Shown here piece by piece: positions 1-5,550 of a stretch of DNA of 6,448 bases. A program made the translations under genes and the position numbers. Positions within the stretch are counted from its first letter, which is position 1. The number at the start of each line of letters is the position of its first letter. Below the pieces are notes generated by a model that saw nothing but the letters and a program-made list of their open reading frames with translations, had not been told where the DNA came from and did no database searches. The stretch comes from Acidimicrobiales bacterium (GTDB taxonomy: Bacteria > Actinomycetota > Acidimicrobiia > Acidimicrobiales > JABEUL01): positions 1-6,448 of the forward strand of contig DAIDJA010000106.1 in assembly GCA_027451605.1 (NCBI GenBank), read 5' to 3'.

Positions 1-2263
1 CTTCGGCCCGGTGCAGTGAGACATAGCAATCTACTCTTGCCATCAAAGAGAATCGATCCTTATCCGACAGATACTGATCCAATATGAATACGTCAGGTCT
101 TTTTAATGCTTCTTCGTATACAGACTGAGCTTTTGGATAAAATTTATCATTTAAGGTTTTAAGAATTAGAATTGGACCTTCATTGGGTTTGAACGCTTCG
201 TCGAAGGCTTTCAACAGGCCAAGTGGATTCTTCCTCTCTACTAACGAGAGAAAATCAAAGCAGAATAAAAATTTGAATCTATTTTGCGGGATATCAAATT
301 TATTAAAATCAAATTCATCAACTTGCATCGGAACTTGAACGGGGAGAGGGAATGCATACACGGGTAGTTTGGTGTTGGCGGCAATTGCCTTTTGCGCAAA
401 ACTACTGTTAGCCCATATCTCATCAATGTGGTCAAAAGCATGAACCATGCTTGGCGGGAAATCCTCTGTTTCCCATGCAAAGAGTGCAATGGTATGACGT
501 TCTGAAAAAAAGCCGCCGCCTAGTTCAATAGCAGTAGGGGACAAACGGTCTGCATTGACTGACAGTATGTTTATGTCTAGGTCGTATCTGTTTTCTCCCC
601 AGTCGGTAAATCTATGTCCCCTTCTCGATACCGTTCCCGATAAGTCAAATGCTGCGTATGTTATCCCTGCTGCTTGAATTGATGATATTAGATTTCGAGC
701 TTCTTCTCCTTTCCCTGATTCGGTTGTCAAATATCCCACGACATTTACTCCGTGCCGGCGATTCTTTTCACTTTCGAATTGAACCGGGTTTATCGGTGTA
801 ATTTTATTGCTTGAATCCGGTCTTGTGATTACAGCCTTACGGGGTGCACCGTGGGACAGCACTTCAGGCACACATTCTTTAACGCCGGAGACACTAACCC
901 AATTTAGAAATTCTTCCTTGTCCCGATTAAAAGGATCCGGAAATGCATTCATTAAGTCTGGCCTCTGACGCCAAACGGATTCCAGATATCTCGTTATAGT
1001 CAGCTTGCTAAGATCATTTTGACTATCTATTGATGTTCTAAAAACTTCAGGAGTTTTGCCTTGTTTTATCTTGACTCTACGTATTTTGTCCCGCTGTGTT
1101 TTAACTCTTTTAGCAAAATGAATGATTGCTCTAGCGGCTAAATTTTCCCCTAAAAGCAAATTGAGCACACCGATTCTGTTGGTAATAATCCTGGGGTCTA
1201 CGGGAATGGCGATTGGGTCAGCGGGTTCATTCAACCAGTCAATAAATTGATGTTCCTGTCCTTCAACAAAAGGATTCGGAGGCTCTTTAGTTGCGAAGTC
1301 ATCTCGCTCATATTTCAATAAGGCATTTCTATAAAGCTTACGCAGCGGGGGCGTAATCGTGATTCCGGAAGGTGTGGTGTCGTATTGATATTTAAATTTC
1401 GAAACTTCTAAATAGTCATTTTCAAGTAAATTTTCTTTGTACAAATCGCATATTTTTTGCAGACTATCATGGGATCCCGGCCGTATTCTGGGTTTTGCAC
1501 CTTGATATTTACTTAATACGTATGAGTTATTAGGGTTATACCCGCTGAAGTGAAAAAAATGCAACGGTTCCCCATCGATGAAGAACTTATCGTTTTTATC
1601 GGTGAGTTCACGCTGATCGATATTCCAGTAAGCTACATTATAACTAGTGTCGGTTAAGATTTTACAAGCGAATATCCCGGGGACGAAATCAATCCAGCGT
1701 TGATCCACGAATAGGGATTTAGGTATATCTACGACACAGTCTCTTTTCAGTCTATCCATCCAGAAGGTCAGGAATTCATCTGAACCGGAAGACACTGCAA
1801 TGAAGCCTAAATTATATATTCCTGAGATTTGAATATCCATTTCTCCGGGCAGTTTATTATCGCGGGACATCGGTTTGGTTACGTGCGGAGTTAAAACGAT
1901 ACCCGATTCGGATGAGTATTTATAAATTTCGTCCAACGGCTCAAAGACCATAATGTCCGGATCAAGGTACATGACATTGGCAGCTCCTCTTTTAAGCAAG
2001 GTATTTATGAGCCAAGGTTTAACCGCCGTCGCAAACTCCATGACGCTGTAGATTAATCGCATTTTAAGTAATTCATCGAGATCTATTCCAATCTCGTTAG
2101 GAGTAATGACCGTAAACAGATTTCTATCGTCGTCGGGAATCTCGTCTAAGCCATCTAAAACGAGCACTACGAATTCACCTTTGTTGTGCTTCGAATAACT
2201 TTTGGCCAGCACACGAGCGAAAGCCAGATAGTTACGAGCTACAATAGTACATGCAACGTTCAT
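1..2263 (-). CDS. Two-domain glycosyltransferase (GT-A-like N-terminus plus GT4-type GT-B C-terminus), 3' end outside window
   Basis: This gene probably transfers sugars during synthesis of a cell-surface polysaccharide or glycoconjugate in the cytoplasm. I translated it by hand: 754 codons from the ATG at 2263-2261 run without a stop to the left edge, so the C-terminus is missing. Residues 1 to about 245 resemble a GT-A transferase: a Rossmann-like start (VACTIVARNYLAFARVL), a metal-binding DxD motif in YLDPDI at 101-103, and HFFHFSGY at 235-242. Residues about 246-505 form a linker with basic helical stretches. From about 506 the protein resembles glycosyltransferase family 4: GYLTTESGKGEEARN, WETEDFP, EIWANSSFAQ, ERKNP near 678, and YVSLHRAE ending at 754, where the first Glu of the EX7E motif sits. 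GGAG lies 8 bases before the ATG. Two catalytic domains in one chain suggest two successive transfers, which is inference. The acceptor is unknown. Confidence 0.9.
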   Translation of the reverse strand, partial: MNVACTIVARNYLAFARVLAKSYSKHNKGEFVVLVLDGLDEIPDDDRNLFTVITPNEIGIDLDELLKMRLIYSVMEFATAVKPWLINTLLKRGAANVMYLDPDIMVFEPLDEIYKYSSESGIVLTPHVTKPMSRDNKLPGEMDIQISGIYNLGFIAVSSGSDEFLTFWMDRLKRDCVVDIPKSLFVDQRWIDFVPGIFACKILTDTSYNVAYWNIDQRELTDKNDKFFIDGEPLHFFHFSGYNPNNSYVLSKYQGAKPRIRPGSHDSLQKICDLYKENLLENDYLEVSKFKYQYDTTPSGITITPPLRKLYRNALLKYERDDFATKEPPNPFVEGQEHQFIDWLNEPADPIAIPVDPRIITNRIGVLNLLLGENLAARAIIHFAKRVKTQRDKIRRVKIKQGKTPEVFRTSIDSQNDLSKLTITRYLESVWRQRPDLMNAFPDPFNRDKEEFLNWVSVSGVKECVPEVLSHGAPRKAVITRPDSSNKITPINPVQFESEKNRRHGVNVVGYLTTESGKGEEARNLISSIQAAGITYAAFDLSGTVSRRGHRFTDWGENRYDLDINILSVNADRLSPTAIELGGGFFSERHTIALFAWETEDFPPSMVHAFDHIDEIWANSSFAQKAIAANTKLPVYAFPLPVQVPMQVDEFDFNKFDIPQNRFKFLFCFDFLSLVERKNPLGLLKAFDEAFKPNEGPILILKTLNDKFYPKAQSVYEEALKRPDVFILDQYLSDKDRFSLMARVDCYVSLHRAE

Positions 2264-2271
2264 TAATATAT

Positions 2272-2275
2272 CTCC
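2272..2275 (-). promoter_or_regulatory. Ribosome binding site of the glycosyltransferase gene
   Basis: GGAG on the minus strand ends 8 bases before the ATG. This fixes the start, and the protein begins directly with the first beta-strand of the GT-A-like fold. Confidence 0.7.
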
Positions 2276-2321
2276 GACATGATTTTAGGCTGTTGTTTGC
2301 CTCCGGTAAAATGCTCATAAA

Positions 2322-2327
2322 ATCCTA
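2322..2327 (-). promoter_or_regulatory. Candidate -10 element for the glycosyltransferase gene
   Basis: TAGGAT on the minus strand is preceded by TGC, which fits an extended -10 (TGnTATAAT-like). It would give a 5' leader of roughly 50 bases. No convincing -35 hexamer sits at 16-18 bp, so this is weak. Confidence 0.25.
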
Positions 2328-2379
2328 GCACAATATTTCATTGCCTAACCTAAGACGAATCCTTTGAAGAAAATGGCTA

Positions 2380-2406
2380 TTCCAGTACATTGGAACACCC
2401 ATTCCA
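2380..2406. promoter_or_regulatory. Three TTCCA/TGGAA half-sites at exact 11-bp steps
   Basis: TTCCA at 2380-2384, TGGAA at 2391-2395 and TTCCA at 2402-2406 alternate in orientation and start exactly 11 bp apart, close to one helical turn. The 9-mer attccagta occurs at both outer sites. They lie about 55-80 bp upstream of the candidate -10 of the glycosyltransferase gene, a usual place for an activator site. A role as operator is inference. Confidence 0.3.
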
Positions 2407-2479
2407 GTAACTCTCGCACACTTTAATTTATGGATTATCAAAGTATTTTAGTTCACGATTTATTAATCAGAGGTGGTAT

Positions 2480-2569
2480 ATGAAAGCCAGTATAGCTTTA
2501 AAAAAGGCGATTTGTATGTTAGTGTCATCTACGATGACGAGTTTTGGAGCAGTATGGTTTCCCTCTTGA
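2480..2569 (+). CDS. Possible small protein of 29 residues with signal-peptide-like character
   Basis: ATG is preceded by AGAGGTGG at a suitable distance (6 bases after AGAGG). The product starts MKASIALKKAICML, with a lysine-bearing N-region followed by a mostly hydrophobic stretch, then ends after GAVWFPS. I do not recognise it. It lies on the strand opposite to all other genes, and no convincing promoter is visible upstream. It could be a small membrane peptide, the decayed start of a secreted protein, or a chance frame. Confidence 0.22.
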   Translation: MKASIALKKAICMLVSSTMTSFGAVWFPS

Positions 2570-2634
2570 CTGAGTCCTTCGTGTTCATCAGACTATTTTC
2601 CGTTAAATGGGAAAAGACATCCAACGGTAAGTGA
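2554..2634 (+). CDS. Possible small protein of 26 residues overlapping the preceding small frame
   Basis: The ATG overlaps the end of the 2480-2569 frame by 16 bp in another reading frame and has GGAG 4 bases upstream, which is short spacing. The product is hydrophobic at first (MVSLLTESFVFIRLF) with a basic, polar tail ending NGK. I do not recognise it. Together the two frames could be a frameshifted relic of one gene, a coupled pair of peptides, or chance. Confidence 0.12.
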   Translation: MVSLLTESFVFIRLFSVKWEKTSNGK

Positions 2635-2685
2635 ATAATTTACCTGGCATTTGTGGATATCATTTTGTAATTAAAGATGCGGGAA

Positions 2686-3102
2686 TTAATTGCAAAAGGG
2701 ATTAATAACTGTTACCGATCCGTAAATTGCCCCGTGTTGCATATCCTCACTGTAAACAACGTTACAACCTGAGTCAATTGCGGCTTGAACTATTGCAGCA
2801 TCATAGTAATTAAGCGAGTAGCGATCGAACATGGTTAAAGTTCTATTATAGAATTCAGTATCCGTATAATGTGACAACAATGGCAAAAGCAGGGTGGTTA
2901 CAATTCTTTGGACGTCACTGACGCTTAAGGGTACTTGCGCTTTTGTTAAACATGCACTGCAGAATTCTTGGATAACTTGACCACTGATGATTGCCTGCCT
3001 TGACTTTACGTTTTTGCGTATCAGATCACGAGCCGCCTCAAATTTAGTGGAATCACTTTCATCATGTGCATATATAAATATGTTGGTGTCAAAAAAATTC
3101 AC
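2686..3102 (-). CDS. vapC: PIN-domain ribonuclease toxin, VapC-like
   Basis: This is the toxin of a type II toxin-antitoxin pair. VapC proteins are magnesium-dependent endoribonucleases that cut tRNA or rRNA and stop translation; the antitoxin blocks the active site. The 138-residue product spans a full PIN domain of usual length. It opens with NFFDTNIFIYAHD (Asp5), then has Glu46 in QVIQEFC, Asp101 in YYDAAIVQAA, and Glu119/Asp120 in VVYSEDMQHG. The acidic quartet is therefore intact and the toxin should be active. It starts with GTG at 3102-3100, 5 bp after the antitoxin stop, with only a weak GGTAGAA binding site, so translation is probably coupled. The RNA target cannot be read from the sequence. 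Confidence 0.9.
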   Translation of the reverse strand: MNFFDTNIFIYAHDESDSTKFEAARDLIRKNVKSRQAIISGQVIQEFCSACLTKAQVPLSVSDVQRIVTTLLLPLLSHYTDTEFYNRTLTMFDRYSLNYYDAAIVQAAIDSGCNVVYSEDMQHGAIYGSVTVINPFCN

Positions 3103-3107
3103 AAATT

Positions 3108-3335
3108 CTACCGTTGGTGAAGCTCGTCTCGAGATAAATGCTTGCCAACTTTCAGGTAATTTGATTTACTCCACAATGTATCAAGATTTCTGACTATTTC
3201 ATCGATATCATCTTGACTGTTCAAGTCGCGTAACCATTCACGAAACAGGTCGTTGAGAATACGATGTCTTTTGGTGGCAACCTCACGTGCTTTCTTTATA
3301 TCTTCTTCTTGGGCAGATAAGGTTATATTCTTCAT
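3108..3335 (-). CDS. vapB: Ribbon-helix-helix antitoxin, VapB-like
   Basis: This is the antitoxin partner of the PIN toxin that follows. I start it at the ATG at 3335-3333 (75 residues) because the family begins with the strand-forming KNITLSA. The in-frame GTG at 3350 would add five residues inside the operator-like repeat. Residues 2 to about 38 form the DNA-binding ribbon-helix-helix: strand KNITLSA, then helices through EEDIKKAREVA and ILNDLFREWLRDL. The acidic and helical tail, about 40-75, would wrap and inhibit VapC. No Shine-Dalgarno precedes the ATG, and the sequence upstream is a tandem repeat probably bound by the protein itself. This suggests a very short leader or leaderless mRNA, with autorepression by the VapBC complex (inference from the family). 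Confidence 0.85.
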   Translation of the reverse strand: MKNITLSAQEEDIKKAREVATKRHRILNDLFREWLRDLNSQDDIDEIVRNLDTLWSKSNYLKVGKHLSRDELHQR

Positions 3336-3340
3336 ATATT

Positions 3341-3366
3341 GGGTATACACTATGGGTGTACACTAA
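3341..3366. promoter_or_regulatory. Candidate vapBC operator: 13-bp tandem repeat with palindromic cores
   Basis: Plus-strand gggtatacactat (3341-3353) is followed directly by gggtgtacactaa (3354-3366), differing at two positions. Each copy carries a palindromic core, GTATAC and GTGTACAC. It ends 5 bp before the antitoxin ATG. On the minus strand TAGTGT within it fits a TAnnnT -10, so bound antitoxin would cover the promoter. Ribbon-helix-helix dimers commonly bind such short tandem sites. Confidence 0.5.
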
Positions 3367-3514
3367 GGTAATCTTTTAACCGAAAATTCTGTTGTCTTTT
3401 CAGTTAGACGTTGCAGGAGTTTATAATCTCAGTTCTTTGTAACTGTAGATCGCAGACAAGATACCGCAAAAGGTAAATTTGGTAATTTTTCCGGTCACCT
3501 GCTGCGGCAATTAC

Positions 3515-3536
3515 ACAAAAATGACACAAATATGAC
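3515..3536. promoter_or_regulatory. Tandem 11-bp direct repeat, response-regulator-like site
   Basis: ACAAAAATGAC (3515-3525) and ACAAATATGAC (3526-3536) abut exactly and match at 10 of 11 positions. On the minus strand they read as GTCAT-type units at 11-bp period, the arrangement bound by OmpR/PhoB-family response regulators. The nearest downstream gene on the minus strand is the antitoxin, about 180 bp away. The regulator and target are unknown. Confidence 0.3.
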
Positions 3537-3912
3537 GTAAGGCCATCAGGGATGAAATGTCCCAAAAGATAAATTAACTATCTATTTTTTAGTAAGAGAC
3601 ACTAATAGGTTCTCTGATCTTTAATATCTAGAAGGTGGCGCAAATTTCGTTTCAAATAGGTTGATACTATTATGAATCTATATTTGTAGATTAAATCGCA
3701 ATATCCCGTGAATAGATTATTTTTATTGGCGAGTTAATTATCTTGTGACTGTTCAAAAGCCAAGAACAGAAATGCGTAAAGCGAGCCTACGAAACCGGAA
3801 TTAACATTGTAACGTTTTTTCGATCGGTTGCGACTTTAACCGGTGTTAAATTGAAAGACACAGTTTTCCGGAGTATGTATTTTGGTTAGTGTATTTTGTA
3901 AACCGATATGAT

Positions 3913-4344
3913 TTATATTATATGGAATCTTACCAGTTGAAATATCCAAGAAGCCGATGCCAAAAGAGGCACCGCCACTTTAATATAAAGAGATTTTATC
4001 TGAATGAATCTAATCTTTGCCAAGATAATCGACAATAAGATTGTGACAACAACCAAAAATGAAAACGGATTTGCGTTAGCGGCAGTTGCAAAATGACCCT
4101 CCAGTATATTTTCGACACCTGTAGTCATGCCACAGAGAGGGCAGGGTATTCCAGTATATTTAAGCAGTGGACATTCTAAGCCCGGATGTCCGGGAATCTT
4201 CGGTAAAACAATCCCGAGCATTAAGATAGCCGATCCAAGTATTCTTATCGGCAATAAATCTAGCCTACTTCGCTTAGCGGAAGTTGTGTTTTCGCAGTGA
4301 GTATCTAAGTGGTTTTCTACCGTAGTAATTGGTATAGTCGTCAT
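3913..4344 (-). CDS. DUF2752 family membrane protein
   Basis: The 143-residue product belongs to the DUF2752 family of small integral membrane proteins, whose biochemical role is not established. The family signature is present as CPLLKYTGIPCPLCGMTTGV at 58-77, with Cys58, Cys68 and Cys71, followed by a polar segment and NPFSF at 92-96. I see membrane segments at about 33-49, 93-110 and 120-138. The first 30 residues are polar and probably cytoplasmic. The ATG at 4344 follows TTAAG, while the perfect GGGAGGTGA lies 16 bases upstream of it, unusually far; no better in-frame start exists between them. The gene follows the RDD gene by 105 bp. The pair often occurs together in actinobacteria, though the inverted repeat between them suggests separate control. 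Confidence 0.82.
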   Translation of the reverse strand: MTTIPITTVENHLDTHCENTTSAKRSRLDLLPIRILGSAILMLGIVLPKIPGHPGLECPLLKYTGIPCPLCGMTTGVENILEGHFATAANANPFSFLVVVTILLSIILAKIRFIQIKSLYIKVAVPLLASASWIFQLVRFHII

Positions 4345-4360
4345 CTTAAATAAATACTCA

Positions 4361-4366
4361 CCTCCC
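4361..4366 (-). promoter_or_regulatory. Distant Shine-Dalgarno of the DUF2752 gene
   Basis: GGGAGG, continuing into TGA, would pair very well with 16S rRNA but ends 16 bases before the ATG. Normal spacing is 5-10 bases. Local RNA folding or slower initiation would be needed to use it. Confidence 0.4.
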
Positions 4367-4377
4367 GGAAGTTTTGA

Positions 4378-4406
4378 ATTTTATTCTTAACCAATTCCGG
4401 TATTAA
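4378..4406 (-). promoter_or_regulatory. Candidate promoter of the DUF2752 gene
   Basis: TTAATA (4406-4401) and TAAAAT (4383-4378) are separated by exactly 17 bp on the minus strand, giving a short leader of about 25-30 bases to the ATG. The left arm of the perfect inverted repeat covers the spacer and part of the -35. Confidence 0.35.
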
Positions 4407-4432
4407 GAATTTCTAATACCGGAATTGGTTAA
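4387..4432. repeat. Perfect 18-bp inverted repeat between RDD and DUF2752 genes
   Basis: The arms ttaaccaattccggtatt (4387-4404) and aataccggaattggttaa (4415-4432) are exact reverse complements around a 10-base centre that is itself nearly palindromic (AGAA-T-TTCT). The stem would be a strong hairpin in RNA 18 bp after the RDD stop. Neither side is followed by a run of U. It could be a factor-assisted terminator for the RDD transcript, or an operator for the DUF2752 promoter it overlaps. Confidence 0.75.
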
Positions 4433-4449
4433 ATGGCAAAGCAAATGAT

Positions 4450-5196
4450 CTAGGATACCTCGACAATTTGAGTATTCGTTGCCATATCATGGAGTGCTCT
4501 TCCGTTTTCTCCCCAAAGCGGCCATAACGCATTTACTATTCCCGGGATATAACAAAGATCAAATAAGAAACCAAAAATCAGCATTCTTAAAAGAGCCATT
4601 CCAAATGAAGGAGCTTGCCCGGTGCGGTGATCTATAACTCGAATCTTGAGAACCCGTTTTCCGACAGTGCCCGGAGTGGCCGAATCCAGATATCCAAAGT
4701 AACATGAGCTTAAAACGGCTATCACAAGTCCGAAGATAAAGAAAAATACGATGAAACTCATTCCGGCAGATCCGGCTGTATAATTCACCTGTCCGTTTGG
4801 ACCATAGCTGACAGACGGCGAGGTACTTGAAATCAATATCGAAGCCATAATGAAATATATTATGAGGATAGGAATTATAAGAATGACGGAGTCAAGCAGG
4901 TAAGCCAGTGCTCGCTTCCCCCATAGACTTCCCGGCGTTGTTGCGCCCATCGGTTGAGTACCGTATCCGGGTTGAGGATAGCCGTAGGGAGATTGTGCCG
5001 GTGGGGGACCGTATCCAGGATTCGGCTGCGGCGAATATCCACCTCCGGGCTGCCCGCCGTAAGGTTGATTACCGTAAGGCTGACCGCCGTAGGGATTTCC
5101 CTGCTGGTTTGGCGGTGGGTAATAAGGCTGTTGACTTCCGACAGAAGGATCTGGCTGAGGCTCTTGTTGCCACCCGGGAACATTTGGATCTGACAC
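4450..5196 (-). CDS. RDD family membrane protein with Pro/Gly/Tyr-rich N-terminus
   Basis: The 248-residue product is an RDD-family integral membrane protein. Members are proposed to act in transport or as ion antiporters, but the substrate here is unknown. Residues 1-88 are disordered and rich in Pro, Gly, Gln and Tyr, with QPYGG-type repeats at 34-48. The RDD domain spans about 89-246: KRALAYLLDSVI with Arg95 and Asp102, a membrane helix at 102-123, a polar loop at 124-144, a helix at 146-169, then TPGTVGKRVLKIRVID (174-189), Arg204 in LLRML, and a last hydrophobic segment at 205-228. The conserved Arg and Asp residues are present. The GTG start has GGAGG 9 bases upstream. Such N-termini on RDD domains are common in actinobacteria. 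The gene lies 105 bp before the DUF2752 gene. Confidence 0.88.
   Translation of the reverse strand: MSDPNVPGWQQEPQPDPSVGSQQPYYPPPNQQGNPYGGQPYGNQPYGGQPGGGYSPQPNPGYGPPPAQSPYGYPQPGYGTQPMGATTPGSLWGKRALAYLLDSVILIIPILIIYFIMASILISSTSPSVSYGPNGQVNYTAGSAGMSFIVFFFIFGLVIAVLSSCYFGYLDSATPGTVGKRVLKIRVIDHRTGQAPSFGMALLRMLIFGFLFDLCYIPGIVNALWPLWGENGRALHDMATNTQIVEVS
5053..5097 (-). repeat. Three tandem 15-bp coding repeats in the RDD gene
   Basis: Three imperfect 15-bp units encode NPYGG, QPYGN and QPYGG (residues 34-48). Related looser PxxGYG units continue to about residue 80. The repeat may vary in copy number by replication slippage without breaking the frame. Confidence 0.6.
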
Positions 5197-5205
5197 GATT
5201 AATTT

Positions 5206-5210
5206 CCTCC
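5206..5210 (-). promoter_or_regulatory. Ribosome binding site of the RDD gene
   Basis: GGAGG ends 9 bases before the GTG at 5196-5194. It supports GTG rather than a later codon as the start. Confidence 0.7.
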
Positions 5211-5250
5211 AATTTTTTTACTAATTTTCGGCCCTATTGCCGTTAGTCTA

Positions 5251-5279
5251 ATTATAACCGACTAGCTCTATACTGTATT
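5251..5279 (-). promoter_or_regulatory. Candidate promoter of the RDD gene
   Basis: A perfect -10 TATAAT (5256-5251) has the weak -35 AATACA (5279-5274) at 17 bp. Transcription would start near 5244. The leader then contains the inverted pair CTAACGGC/GCCG...TTAG (5221-5246), a possible small hairpin just before the ribosome binding site. Confidence 0.5.
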
Positions 5280-5499
5280 ATTTTTCATAAAAATTTGGTA
5301 CAAATTATTAAGGTAATTCTAAGGGGAGTTGGCTTGTCAAAATAAATCTGCCTTTAAAATACTTTGTTCTCGCAGCCGAAGCTGTCAGGTTGTCCAATCA
5401 TTTCAGGGGCATAAACCAATTTGAACTCTTATAAACCCTCATAATTTGTATGTGATCATCCATTCATTAGCGGCATTTTTAAAGGTTGACCGAAATTAT

Positions 5500-5550
5500 T
5501 CATCTTAGCTTTATAGCCTTCGGTCTATAGTGAGAGATTCCGACTTGCAT
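5500..5550 (-). CDS. Possible 16-residue leader peptide frame
   Basis: ATG at 5550 follows a strong GGAGGGG (GGAGG ends 10 bases upstream). The frame encodes MQVGISHYRPKAIKLR and stops in an ATGA overlap with a second 15-residue frame (5503-5456), which overlaps a third of 21 residues (5463-5398) by 8 bp. The good binding site and chained overlaps are the only support. I do not recognise any of the peptides, and a decayed gene or chance is as likely. Confidence 0.15.
   Translation of the reverse strand: MQVGISHYRPKAIKLR

Larger units (their letters stand above)
2264..2685. other. Intergenic region between glycosyltransferase and vapC
   Basis: There is no established gene in these 422 bp. 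The stretch holds the leader and candidate promoter of the glycosyltransferase gene, the phased TTCCA half-sites, two tiny plus-strand reading frames at 2480-2634, and weak hairpins downstream of vapC: CCGTT/AACGG (arms 2600-2604 and 2622-2626) and TTTTCC/GGAAAA (arms 2596-2601 and 2610-2615). Neither hairpin is followed by a clear U-run on the vapC strand, so I do not call a terminator. Confidence 0.6.
3336..3912. other. Long intergenic region between DUF2752 gene and vapB
   Basis: These 577 A+T-rich bp hold no gene I can support; all frames are broken by frequent stops. The stretch includes the vapBC operator-like repeat, the 11-bp tandem repeat, a 6-6-6 inverted repeat AATCTA/TAGATT at 3675-3692, and TTTAAC-CGGT-GTTAAA at 3835-3850. 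On the minus strand CGGTT/AACCG (arms 3827-3831 and 3840-3844) lies about 70 bp past the DUF2752 stop but lacks a U-run, so I cannot call a terminator. Confidence 0.6.

Noticed and set aside
241..489. Minus-strand open frame of 82 codons
   Set aside because: It lies in another frame within the glycosyltransferase gene, whose own frame carries clear GT4 motifs across this stretch.
2987..3193. Plus-strand open frame of 68 codons
   Set aside because: It is antisense to vapC and vapB, which both have intact family motifs; its product resembles nothing.
3348..3350. GTG as the antitoxin start
   Set aside because: It falls within the operator-like repeat, lacks a ribosome binding site, and would add residues before the strand that normally begins the protein.
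3675..3692. Inverted repeat AATCTA-N6-TAGATT
   Set aside because: Six-base A+T-rich arms are common by chance in this composition, and no promoter or start codon is next to it.
4101..4161. Exact 11-mer ccagtatattt at 4101 and 4151
   Set aside because: Both copies lie within DUF2752 coding sequence at different codon phases, and one pair of this length is plausible by chance.
4875..5246. Several frames on both strands over the RDD N-terminus
   Set aside because: They are by-products of the G+C-richer repetitive coding sequence. Only the RDD frame has a good ribosome binding site and a recognisable domain.
5335..5340. Consensus -35 TTGACA on the minus strand upstream of the RDD gene
   Set aside because: The only -10-like hexamer nearby (TAGAAT) is 13 bp away, and at 17 bp there is no match. 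The TATAAT at 5256-5251 is a better promoter candidate.
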